From a virus: a stretch of 30,887 nt of DNA. Below the pieces are notes generated by a model that saw nothing but the letters and a program-made list of their open reading frames with translations, was not told the DNA's origin and ran no database searches. The DNA lies in the IMG/VR virus record IMGVR_UViG_3300045006_000005, positions 1 to 30,887 of that record. The stretch is one strand, 5' to 3'. Both the position numbers and the translations under genes were made by a program. Below, one piece after another: positions 24,824 to 30,887 of this stretch; the stretch's first letter is position 1; every line of letters starts with the position of its first letter.

Positions 24824-25072
24824 TTAAACGTTGTTTATGGCCGTTAGTACATTTAGCAACTCGTCTGGTAGTCTAGGTGCGTCTTTAAAATTACCCATAA
24901 CCACTTGACCACTAGCACCTATTTTATTTACGGAATAGGCTGTTATAAAGCCATGAATTATTTTGTGTTTAAGGCATAAATCATGCAGTGTATCAACTAG
25001 CGGACGTATTTCCTTGTCATAAATCTTCTTTCGGTTAAATGACTTACTAACGATCTTCTTGGCCTTTTTCAT
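24824..25072 (-). CDS. Small hypothetical protein, paralogue A
   Basis: An 82-aa protein read leftwards, last gene of the - strand operon, with GGAGGCGGT before its ATG. The N-terminus is very basic (MKKAKKIVSKSFNRKKIYDK), then a helix and LCLKHKIIHGFITAYSVNK, and a C-terminal helix (RLPDELLNVLTAINNV). The first 22 residues are almost identical to those of paralogue B just upstream, while the rest is clearly related but diverged (shared LC-x-KHKI, VN, P-x-L). From memory, short phage proteins with 'lc.kh.iP' are frequent and uncharacterised. DNA or RNA binding by the basic head is possible. Confidence 0.6.
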   Translation of the reverse strand: MKKAKKIVSKSFNRKKIYDKEIRPLVDTLHDLCLKHKIIHGFITAYSVNKIGASGQVVMGNFKDAPRLPDELLNVLTAINNV

Positions 25073-25087
25073 ACCGCCTCCTTTTCA
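25008..25087. repeat. 80-nt direct repeat, copy 1
   Basis: Bases 25008-25087 recur at 25279-25358 with a single difference (C at 25063, T at 25334). The repeat covers the ribosome binding site and the first 22 or so codons of each of the two small paralogous - strand genes. DNA identity drops abruptly at both borders, which points to a recent duplication or gene conversion limited to the gene heads. Confidence 0.9.
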
Positions 25088-25091
25088 AATG

Positions 25092-25343
25092 TTATACAAT
25101 ATCCTGCACAGCTTTAAAAGCCTTAAGAACTGAAGGCGATAATTGGGGTACACCTTTTGGGAACGAAATCCAATTGTCACCTTGTGTATCGTCCCTATTA
25201 ACGGTATGAACCAAAACAATAGCCATAGGTATTTTATGTTTTTTACATAACGCATAAATCTTATTAAGCACCGGAACAATTTCCTTGTCATAAATCTTCT
25301 TTCGGTTAAATGACTTACTAACGATCTTCTTGGTCTTTTTCAT
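25092..25343 (-). CDS. Small hypothetical protein, paralogue B
   Basis: An 83-aa protein with the head MKKTKKIVSKSFNRKKIYDK, followed by VLNKIYALCKKHKIPMAIVL, a polar loop (NRDDTQGDNW) and a C-terminal helix (LSPSVLKAFKAVQDIV). It precedes paralogue A by 19 bases and its start overlaps the stop of the glutaredoxin-like gene (ATGA), so it belongs to the same coupled operon. The body is only roughly one third identical to paralogue A by eye despite the near-identical head. The 'KHKIP' pattern is common in uncharacterised small phage proteins. Function unknown. Confidence 0.6.
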   Translation of the reverse strand: MKKTKKIVSKSFNRKKIYDKEIVPVLNKIYALCKKHKIPMAIVLVHTVNRDDTQGDNWISFPKGVPQLSPSVLKAFKAVQDIV

Positions 25344-25358
25344 ACCGCCTCCTTTTCA
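25279..25358. repeat. 80-nt direct repeat, copy 2
   Basis: Second copy of the repeat at 25008-25087 (one mismatch in 80), spaced 271 bases from it. It includes the ribosome binding site (AAAGGAGGCGGT, read on the - strand) and the start of paralogue B. Here that site also lies within the last codons of the glutaredoxin-like gene. Confidence 0.9.
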
Positions 25359-25591
25359 TTTGAATAGTTTTTAAACTCAGTAACCGTATACGCCTGATTG
25401 TTAAAATAGATAATCGGGAATGCACCTTGGAAATCGTAAGCCGAACGAATGTCTGCCCGCTTGATATGGGACTCGTCAATCAGGGTATCAAAATCTTTCC
25501 GCACAATAGCATAACCTTTCAGTTTCAACATGGTCGCCACGCCTTCACATGACGTACAATTTTCCGAACCCCACAGTTCAATGGTATCCAT
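25340..25591 (-). CDS. Glutaredoxin/thioredoxin-like small protein
   Basis: An 83-aa protein with the thioredoxin-fold pattern of glutaredoxins: strand IELWGSEN, active site C12-T-S-C15 (CxxC), a helix (GVATMLKLKGY), strand IVRKDFD, and a likely cis-proline at P59 in GAFPIIYFN. The usual TVP and GG motifs are modified or missing, so it could be a NrdH-like redoxin or a divergent glutaredoxin. Phages use such proteins to reduce ribonucleotide reductase, but no reductase gene is in the window. It follows the polymerase gene by three bases in the - strand operon and overlaps paralogue B by four bases. Confidence 0.7.
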   Translation of the reverse strand: MDTIELWGSENCTSCEGVATMLKLKGYAIVRKDFDTLIDESHIKRADIRSAYDFQGAFPIIYFNNQAYTVTEFKNYSNEKEAV

Positions 25592-25594
25592 AAA

Positions 25595-27532
25595 CTAATC
25601 CTTTTTATAACGTTTACCAATCCACCCTGCCGCATCAAGCGGGAGGCCACTGGCCCAATCCGGTGACTTTCTCAGGATAGATAAAAGTGTTTCAAGATCA
25701 CCGCCTTCAGTTACAATTTCATCATGCACCGTTAAGACAATTTTGAATCCTGCTTCCGTTGCTGCCAGCATATTCTCTGCAATCACATCTCTGGCCGTGG
25801 CTTGTGTAGCCCTTTGCGCGAGAAGCCCACCATATAATGCCCGGCTGACATAGGCATTTGAATCTTCATCAAACACCATGGCAACAATTACCTCACGTTC
25901 ACAATCCAGCTTCTCAATATACTTGTTTTCCATGTGGGCTTTGTGATAGTGGAGTATCCGTCCAGATGGTAGCTTGCAGAGAAGCGAACCATTTTTAAAA
26001 CCGTACTTAATCTTACCATAGCCAGTTATGGTTCCAGGATTCTTGATTGCTTTTTTGGCGCAGGCTTCCAGTTCCCGCCACAATTTTACAATCATAGGAT
26101 TTGACTCACGCCACAACTTCACATTTCTTTCGGCTTCTTCATCCGTGACTTTCAACCCACTCTGTTTTCCGAACCTATGGAATGCAGCAACGCCGCCTTG
26201 AAATCCACAGGCCAAAGATGCAGCTTTCCCCACTTGCCGCTGGTCTTTTGTAACATCCTCAATACGGATTGCGTATAACCTGGATGCCGTCATTTCATAA
26301 ATCTTTTTACCAGCGGCAAAGTCAGATAGAAGTTGTTCATCCCCTGCCAGCCAAGCGATTACCCGCGCTTCAATCTGGGCTTGGTCGGCGCATACCAAGT
26401 TATCGTCTTTGCTCCACATCATTGGCCGGATAGACGATGAAGCAGATTCCATAACATCGTTGATATTCGCATCACCCGTCTTGAGATTAAACAAGGCTAC
26501 TTCGCTCTTAATCAATCCACGTGGAAGATTCTGCAATTGAATGAGTTTGCTTGACCATCGGCCTGTCATTGCCGCTCCACAATAGAGTAGCATCCCCCTT
26601 GCCCGATTGTCAGAGTTGACACAACCTAACATCTTTTCGTATTTGGCTGTTGAGGATTTAGATAAACTCTGGCGAATCTCAAGCACCCGTCGATTGTCGG
26701 ACGAAAGGTTCTCTAATTCCAGAGCATTTTCAACGGCTTCCGCATCCAGACTTTCCAAGTCCAGACCGTGATCCTTTAACCATGCTCTGGTTTGGGCAAT
26801 CTTGGTAGGCGAGTCGATTCCTGTAATCTGAAAGAACTCTTCATTCAACTGCTCAGAAGTGGTTGCGATTATCTCCAGAATCTCTTTAACCGAATCAACG
26901 TCGATTGCCATTCCCCGGTCATTGATCTGCTGGTCTAACAGCCACAGCTTACGTTCGCGCTCAGTCAACTCTGGCACAATTTTGCCTAGTGCATATTCCG
27001 CTTCAACATCCACCATGCAATATCGTGCCAGTCGGTTAAAGTGCTCCAAGCTGATTATCCACTCGGACGGGTCTTTCTTTGTGGGCTTCCGTGGTTTGCA
27101 CATCTTTTTCATTAACGCCTTACCCTCTTCATCCTTTTGAATTGGGCAATTGATCGCGGCACAAGCCCCTTCTAATGACCGTGGCAATGTTAATGCCGCA
27201 ACTCTGGCAGCAGTACAACTCCACTTCTCCAAGGGAATATCTTCAAACCCATGACGGCTCATAACATTCAGCCAGATAACCCGCTCAAAGCCAGCGTTGT
27301 GTGCGTGGATAATCTTGGCCGATGCAACTAATTCTTTCAGTTGATCGTCCGTTAAAGACTCACCAGAGTAGTACGGTTGAAAGTCGTAAGGAACCCAAAG
27401 CTTTGTTGGTTGATCGTCAACCTTAACAGCAAGCATAAATATTTCGGTTGATTCATCTTCAGCATATCGATACATACCACAATCACTCAGATCAACACGG
27501 CTACGGGTTTCAAAATCTATGGTGAGTTCCAC
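25595..27532 (-). CDS. DNA polymerase, family A, with 3'-5' exonuclease
   Basis: A 645-aa replicative polymerase. Exonuclease motifs: Exo I D6-F-E8 in TIDFETRS, Exo II N79/E83 in AHNAGFERVIW, Exo III Y171-x3-D175 in YCMVDVEAEY. Polymerase motifs: A at D383 (CADQAQIEARVIAWLAGD), B with R432 and K436 (QRQVGKAASLACGFQGG), C at H603-D604-E605 (LTVHDEIV). All catalytic residues are present, so both proofreading and synthesis should work. In the O-helix, the residues four and eight after K436 are Leu 440 and Phe 444, instead of the Phe/Tyr and Tyr of E. coli Pol I and T7. Length is typical of the phage group carrying DUF2815 and DUF2800 genes. It lies three bases after the winged-helix gene. Confidence 0.95.
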   Translation of the reverse strand: MELTIDFETRSRVDLSDCGMYRYAEDESTEIFMLAVKVDDQPTKLWVPYDFQPYYSGESLTDDQLKELVASAKIIHAHNAGFERVIWLNVMSRHGFEDIPLEKWSCTAARVAALTLPRSLEGACAAINCPIQKDEEGKALMKKMCKPRKPTKKDPSEWIISLEHFNRLARYCMVDVEAEYALGKIVPELTERERKLWLLDQQINDRGMAIDVDSVKEILEIIATTSEQLNEEFFQITGIDSPTKIAQTRAWLKDHGLDLESLDAEAVENALELENLSSDNRRVLEIRQSLSKSSTAKYEKMLGCVNSDNRARGMLLYCGAAMTGRWSSKLIQLQNLPRGLIKSEVALFNLKTGDANINDVMESASSSIRPMMWSKDDNLVCADQAQIEARVIAWLAGDEQLLSDFAAGKKIYEMTASRLYAIRIEDVTKDQRQVGKAASLACGFQGGVAAFHRFGKQSGLKVTDEEAERNVKLWRESNPMIVKLWRELEACAKKAIKNPGTITGYGKIKYGFKNGSLLCKLPSGRILHYHKAHMENKYIEKLDCEREVIVAMVFDEDSNAYVSRALYGGLLAQRATQATARDVIAENMLAATEAGFKIVLTVHDEIVTEGGDLETLLSILRKSPDWASGLPLDAAGWIGKRYKKD

Positions 27533-27535
27533 AGT

Positions 27536-27757
27536 TTACTCCTCTACCAGTTTACGTCCGGCGTTTGTTAAGGCGTACAATCCACGGGATACCTTTTCCA
27601 CGTATCCCAAATCCCTCAGGTGGGTGAGCGTTTGGCCGATCGACGATTTTACAATCGGCTTTTGTATATTGAGCTTCTCCCACAATTCCCCCAGGCAGTG
27701 TTCCCGCACATACAGGATTGTCAAAATTCTTTGTCGTACTTGTCCAACGATTTTCAT
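27536..27757 (-). CDS. Winged-helix DNA-binding protein
   Basis: A 73-aa protein with a complete winged helix-turn-helix: helix 1 (QVRQRILTILYVREH), helix 2 (LGELWEKL), recognition helix (VKSSIGQTLTHLRDLGY) and wing (VEKVSRGLYALTNAGRKL). It belongs to the general MarR/ArsR-like or replication-associated wHTH group; the exact family is not recognisable. AAGGGG precedes the ATG by five bases. Located between DUF2815 and the polymerase, it may regulate the replication operon or act as a small replication cofactor. A hairpin lies just upstream of its start. Confidence 0.7.
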   Translation of the reverse strand: MKIVGQVRQRILTILYVREHCLGELWEKLNIQKPIVKSSIGQTLTHLRDLGYVEKVSRGLYALTNAGRKLVEE

Positions 27758-27776
27758 TGGTTCCCCTTATATGGCC

Positions 27777-27796
27777 GGGGAGGTGTTACCCTCCCC
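27777..27796 (-). promoter_or_regulatory. GC-rich hairpin in the DUF2815 - winged-helix gap
   Basis: GGGGAGG at 27777-27783 can pair with CCTCCCC at 27790-27796 around a six-base loop. It stands between the DUF2815 stop and the ribosome binding site of the winged-helix gene, in the largest gap (52 bases) of the - strand operon seen here. There is no T run after it on the - strand, so it is more likely an RNA-processing, stabilising or attenuating structure than a full terminator. Confidence 0.4.
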
Positions 27797-27809
27797 AGCA
27801 CATGACGGT

Positions 27810-28499
27810 TTACAGAAAGTTATCAGCCTTGTTATTTTCCATTGCGGCTTCTTCAAAGGCTCCACTGAAGTCATCGTTTGCTGAACTTGTTTTTCCTCCG
27901 CTGAACACTTCATCCTCCCGCAGCATTTGGATGTTTTTCAAACCGCACATGAATCCAAGGTTATCATTGGAATACATGAACTGGTCAAATGAAATTCGCG
28001 CCCAAAAACCACTTCGAACTTTCTTTAAGGTTGTCTCTTTGGTAACTTCCACATTCCTGCTATCCTGAATTGGTGCGCCGGAAGCATCGCAAATGTTAGG
28101 TGCAATGTTATAATTGCTGGCCGCGATGATATAACACCCTGCGTATTGTGGATAGGTGTCTTTTTTGAGTTCGCCTTTCTTCTCTTTTATCGAGTATTTC
28201 CATGTATCACCATCATGGATAGACTTAAGAAAGGCACTGTCATCAGGGCGTTTCTTCGGATACGCAGCATCAATCATTTCATCTCGTTCATCTTTCAAAG
28301 CTTTCAGCCAATCGGACAAAGTCATAATCTGCATCTTGCCACCGATAGAGCAAAGCATATCGGACTTTACTCCAGTTGGCTCTTTTGGGATAAGCAGTTC
28401 CAGACTGTACTTTTCTTTTTGCCCTTCTCTGTACGCCTTCTTCTCAGTAACATTTGGAAAATTCAGACGGCCCGCTGGTGAAATAAACTTGATACCCAT
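27810..28499 (-). CDS. DUF2815 family protein, ssDNA-binding (gp2.5-like)
   Basis: The 229-aa product begins with the DUF2815 pattern GIKFISPAGRLNFPNVTEKK and continues KYSLELLIPKEPTG, DGDTWKYSIKEKKGELKKDT, YAGCYIIAASNYN and FMYSNDNLGFMCGLKNIQML. DUF2815 proteins have the OB fold of T7 gp2.5-type single-strand DNA binding proteins and coat ssDNA during replication and recombination. The acidic C-terminus (NDDFSGAFEEAAMENN...NFL) resembles the protein-interaction tail of SSBs, though it ends in Leu. The ribosome binding site AAGGAG overlaps the stop of the DUF2800 gene, its usual neighbour. Confidence 0.88.
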   Translation of the reverse strand: MGIKFISPAGRLNFPNVTEKKAYREGQKEKYSLELLIPKEPTGVKSDMLCSIGGKMQIMTLSDWLKALKDERDEMIDAAYPKKRPDDSAFLKSIHDGDTWKYSIKEKKGELKKDTYPQYAGCYIIAASNYNIAPNICDASGAPIQDSRNVEVTKETTLKKVRSGFWARISFDQFMYSNDNLGFMCGLKNIQMLREDEVFSGGKTSSANDDFSGAFEEAAMENNKADNFL

Positions 28500-28509
28500 T
28501 GTTTTCTCC

Positions 28510-29712
28510 TTAGTCCATGAAGTCTAAAGACCCGGCGAATTCCGAAGTCTTATACGTTACCTCTTCCCGTGGGTCAGACTCTTCCGCAAGAGTCAATGCA
28601 CCATCAGGTTTTGTAATCAATCCTGCAAGTAGCTCCTTATCAACCAACTTTTCGGCAGCAGGAATACCGATAAGTTTTTTTGCGTAGGCTTTCTCACCTA
28701 ATGCGGACACCAGAAATTTCTCTGTGGATTTTTCATCTGTCCACTTACGGTTCGAACGGCCACGAACCAACTTCCAACCCGGAACCTTTTCTCCTTTCTC
28801 GACTAATGATCTTGCGTATGCATGAACCGCATCACACCATTTGGATAACGCATCCGATGCGGACATCACCTTTCCAATCTGCTCCAATGAAAGTGACTCG
28901 ATCTTTGGCAGCACGATCTGGTTATCCACACCAAATTCCGCTTGGCATACAGCCATCGAGTCCTTGTTCTTTTCGGGACACCGACCTTGCGCCTTGCAGA
29001 AGTAACACCATGAACCAGCTTTTAACGGCGCATCTGGTTTATTGGTGGCCTCACAAGCGGGCTTTAAAATTTCTTCACCCCACTTTTTGAGGTCATCAAT
29101 ATGCATTACTTCACTGCGGATACGTTTACCGCCCGCATCCTTTGCCCGTGGCTGCACGATGGTCATCACAATGGTGCGAAGGTTCTTTGCTTCTGCTGTC
29201 TTTCCCATACGTTGCAATGCAACATATGCACCCAAAGCATAGAACCGAAGCTGGGTGTTATTTGTAGCAGCTACCAGCTTACGGCCATACTTCAAGTCGA
29301 TAACATTCAGCGTAGAGCCTGCCAGAACAATGGTGTCTGCAGAACCTCCAAGGTCAGGGTCGATCATGTCCAGCTTGAAAGCCACTTCCTGCCACAATTG
29401 CGCACCTTTTTCACGCATCAATTCGCGGATATAACCAACATAAAACTCCGCATCCTCTGCCATCTCCTCGGTTACATCAAAAGGAACGCCTTCAACTTCA
29501 ATCGTATCCCCGATGAAAGATTCAGACTTTTCCTTTTTCTCAATGCACAATTCAACCAGCTTGTGCTGAGCCGTTCCAAGCCGGGCATCCTTGCTGGACG
29601 GCGGGCTGGCAAGGCCCTCACTCAGTCGGATGCACCCTGGACAATTCATCCATCGACTGGAACCACTGGCCGATTTCTTTGAGTGTTCCCGCTCTTCGAC
29701 TTTGTAAATCAT
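28510..29712 (-). CDS. DUF2800 family PD-(D/E)XK nuclease with Fe-S cysteines
   Basis: A 400-aa protein of the DUF2800 family, a Cas4/RecB-like nuclease. The sequence SGSSRWMNCPGC (C24, C27) and the C-terminal C236-x2-C239-x5-C245 (SWCYFCKAQGRCPEK) give the one-plus-three cysteine layout of an iron-sulfur cluster as in Cas4 and AddB. Nuclease residues: H50 in LGTAQHKL, D126 in GGSADTIVL, D139-x-K141 in VIDLKYGRK and Q154 in TQLRFYALG. It probably resects or trims DNA ends together with the DUF2815 ssDNA-binding protein encoded next. It overlaps the preceding gene by four bases (ATGA). Confidence 0.88.
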   Translation of the reverse strand: MIYKVEEREHSKKSASGSSRWMNCPGCIRLSEGLASPPSSKDARLGTAQHKLVELCIEKKEKSESFIGDTIEVEGVPFDVTEEMAEDAEFYVGYIRELMREKGAQLWQEVAFKLDMIDPDLGGSADTIVLAGSTLNVIDLKYGRKLVAATNNTQLRFYALGAYVALQRMGKTAEAKNLRTIVMTIVQPRAKDAGGKRIRSEVMHIDDLKKWGEEILKPACEATNKPDAPLKAGSWCYFCKAQGRCPEKNKDSMAVCQAEFGVDNQIVLPKIESLSLEQIGKVMSASDALSKWCDAVHAYARSLVEKGEKVPGWKLVRGRSNRKWTDEKSTEKFLVSALGEKAYAKKLIGIPAAEKLVDKELLAGLITKPDGALTLAEESDPREEVTYKTSEFAGSLDFMD

Positions 29713-30215
29713 AAGACACCTTCGGCAGCACGGTTCAGCTTTTTCAGGGTTTCCATGAAGGCTTCACGTTCCTTAATCGGGATAAGTTGAAGGCTCAGCT
29801 TGGTGCCTGTGGCAACCAACTGCTTGACCGAAGCATTACCGGCAAGAGTTTCCCTGACAAGGTCAGCACCGACACGCTCGATTTGCTTTTCCACATCGGC
29901 CTTGAAGTCGGCGTATTCAAAATATTTGTCCTTGACTTCCGCAGGAGCTTCCGGTTCTGGTGCAGCTTTTGGTTCTTCCTTAACTTCGGGTGCGGCCTTC
30001 GGCACTTCCACCGGAACAGCTTCGAGCTTTCGCGCTTCTTCCATCTCGGCCTTTGTCCGGCGTTTGCGTTTCTCTACTTCCGGTTCTGCCACTTCCTGTT
30101 TTTCCGCTACCGGAATAACCGGAAGCACTTGCTGGCCCGCGCCCTGTTGCGAGATACGCTCAAGCGCATCCGCAATCCGTTTAACATCGCCGAAAAAACT
30201 CAACATCATATCCAT
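29709..30215 (-). CDS. Hypothetical protein with Pro/Glu/Ala-rich linker
   Basis: A 168-aa protein with a strong ribosome binding site (AAGGAGGT seven bases before ATG). It has an N-terminal helix (MLSFFGDVKRIADALERIS), a long basic-then-acidic disordered stretch (KRKRRTKAEMEEARKLEA; AAPEVKEEPKAAPEPEAPAE) and a folded helical C-terminus (ADFKADVEKQIERVGADLVR; KQLVATGTKLSLQLIPIKER). The N- and C-terminal parts joined by a flexible linker suggest a bridging role between replication proteins. I recognise no named family. It overlaps the SNF2 helicase gene by ten bases. Confidence 0.6.
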   Translation of the reverse strand: MDMMLSFFGDVKRIADALERISQQGAGQQVLPVIPVAEKQEVAEPEVEKRKRRTKAEMEEARKLEAVPVEVPKAAPEVKEEPKAAPEPEAPAEVKDKYFEYADFKADVEKQIERVGADLVRETLAGNASVKQLVATGTKLSLQLIPIKEREAFMETLKKLNRAAEGVL

Positions 30216-30887
30216 TCTAGTACCTCCTTACGTTCGACATCGCCACCCTGACGGCCCTTGCCCTCAACCGTGGCTAATGTCTGGTCAATCACATCCTGTT
30301 TTTTAACTGCTGCCTTCACCACTTCACATTCGATACTGTCTGCATACACAAGATATTGGCAATACACGCCCTTCGTCTGGCCAATTCTATGAGTACGATC
30401 TTCCGCTTGCTCCATGATCGCGGGTGTCCAATCAGGTTCTATAAAGATAACTCGGTTACTGGCTGTCAAAGTAATACCAACGCCTGCCGCCTGGTACTGA
30501 CCAAGGAATACCATCACATCTTCCTTGGTTTGAAATGCATCCACCTCCGCTTGCCGTGAGTACTGTGGTACATCACCGGTAATCTTGGCACTCTTGATAC
30601 CCAATTTCGTCAACCGCTCTTGAATTTTTCCGATAGCCTCTTTGTGGTATCCAAACACCACCACTTTCCCACTGGTTTCGATGGCCGCTTTGATGAACTC
30701 CATTACAGCGGACACCTTTGCCAGCGACAGTTCGCGCCGTGTTCGTTCTAATGTGCTACGCCCTTTGAATCCTGTGGCCAAGGACTTCCAGTCGGTGGCC
30801 CGACCATATAAAGCTGCACTCTTCCTTAGGTCTTTCCACATTTTATGTTCGGCACATAACAGAGCCAGAGCGTGTTCATCGGGGTCG
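30206..30887 (-). CDS. SNF2-family DEAD/H helicase, C-terminal part (5' end outside window)
   Basis: The frame stays open to the right edge, so only the last ~227 codons are seen; the internal ATG at 30841 is not the start. It shows the second RecA-like domain of SNF2 ATPases: motif IV VVVFGYHKEAIGKIQERL, motif V (LGQYQAAGVGITLTASNRVI) and motif VI (QAEDRTHRIGQTKGVYCQYL). Phages with DUF2800/DUF2815 and family A polymerase usually carry such a protein as the presumed replicative or recombination helicase; translocation on dsDNA is known for the family. The walker A/B part should be to the right of the window. Confidence 0.9.
   Translation of the reverse strand, partial: DPDEHALALLCAEHKMWKDLRKSAALYGRATDWKSLATGFKGRSTLERTRRELSLAKVSAVMEFIKAAIETSGKVVVFGYHKEAIGKIQERLTKLGIKSAKITGDVPQYSRQAEVDAFQTKEDVMVFLGQYQAAGVGITLTASNRVIFIEPDWTPAIMEQAEDRTHRIGQTKGVYCQYLVYADSIECEVVKAAVKKQDVIDQTLATVEGKGRQGGDVERKEVLEWI

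Noticed and set aside
27519-29682. Several + strand frames opposite winged-helix, DUF2815 and DUF2800 genes
   Set aside because: They oppose strongly recognised - strand genes and encode no known domain.
1-30887. tRNA genes, CRISPR arrays, insertion sequences, integrase and attachment sites
   Set aside because: No cloverleaf, regular spaced repeats, transposase or recombinase frame was noticed; genes fill almost the whole window with no gap above about 75 bases. Lysogeny can be neither supported nor excluded.

Overview
The window is part of a short-tailed (podovirus-type) phage or prophage genome. It reads through almost a whole late virion operon on the + strand (bases 1-24773), then converges on a DNA replication/recombination operon on the - strand (24824 to the right edge). 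The head genes (Bbp19-like protein, scaffold, a 334-aa capsid protein and a 135-aa cement protein) look like the Epsilon15 / Bordetella BPP-1 head group. The tail and ejection genes follow the T7 order: tubular A-type adaptor, tubular B-type nozzle, gp13-like, gp14-like, gp15-like, then giant ejected proteins and a T7-type fibre. A small lipoprotein plus the T7-type ejection apparatus suggest a diderm (Gram-negative) host; the species cannot be named. All TAA/TAG/TGA stops behave as stops, and I saw no tRNA, integrase, CRISPR or IS.

Layout of the + strand: (1) head, 1-3426, with a hairpin terminator just after the capsid gene; (2) a small unknown gene and a cassette of three overlapping membrane/lipoprotein genes, 3438-4393; (3) tail tube, adaptor and nozzle, 4393-7427; (4) ejection core proteins, 7414-12355; (5) a 4.3-kb cassette of tail/adhesin-like genes, 12357-16666, including two tandem paralogues and a beta-helix-like protein; (6) a 1422-aa ejected 'polyvalent' protein with an HExxH zincin-like centre, 16642-20910; (7) fibre N-terminal protein, a small beta-rich protein, a glycine-rich tip-like protein, a probable fibre-assembly protein and a phospholipase-A2-like protein, 20907-24773. 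A 13-14 bp perfect hairpin closes the convergent junction.

Layout of the - strand, in order of transcription from the right edge: SNF2-type helicase (5' end outside the window), a Pro/Glu/Ala-rich unknown protein, DUF2800 (PD-(D/E)XK nuclease with Fe-S cysteines), DUF2815 (ssDNA-binding type), a winged-helix protein, family A DNA polymerase with proofreading exonuclease, a glutaredoxin-like protein, and two small paralogues sharing an 80-nt repeat over their ribosome binding sites and first codons. These probably act together in genome replication and recombination.

The best candidates for something undescribed are the phospholipase-A2-like protein (24393-24773), the zincin-bearing ejected protein that seems to be one half of a polyvalent protein interrupted by the adhesin cassette, the tandem small-gene pair with a nearly identical head and divergent body, and the glycine-rich fibre tip. 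All functional calls are from reading the sequence and from memory of families; no searches were run.
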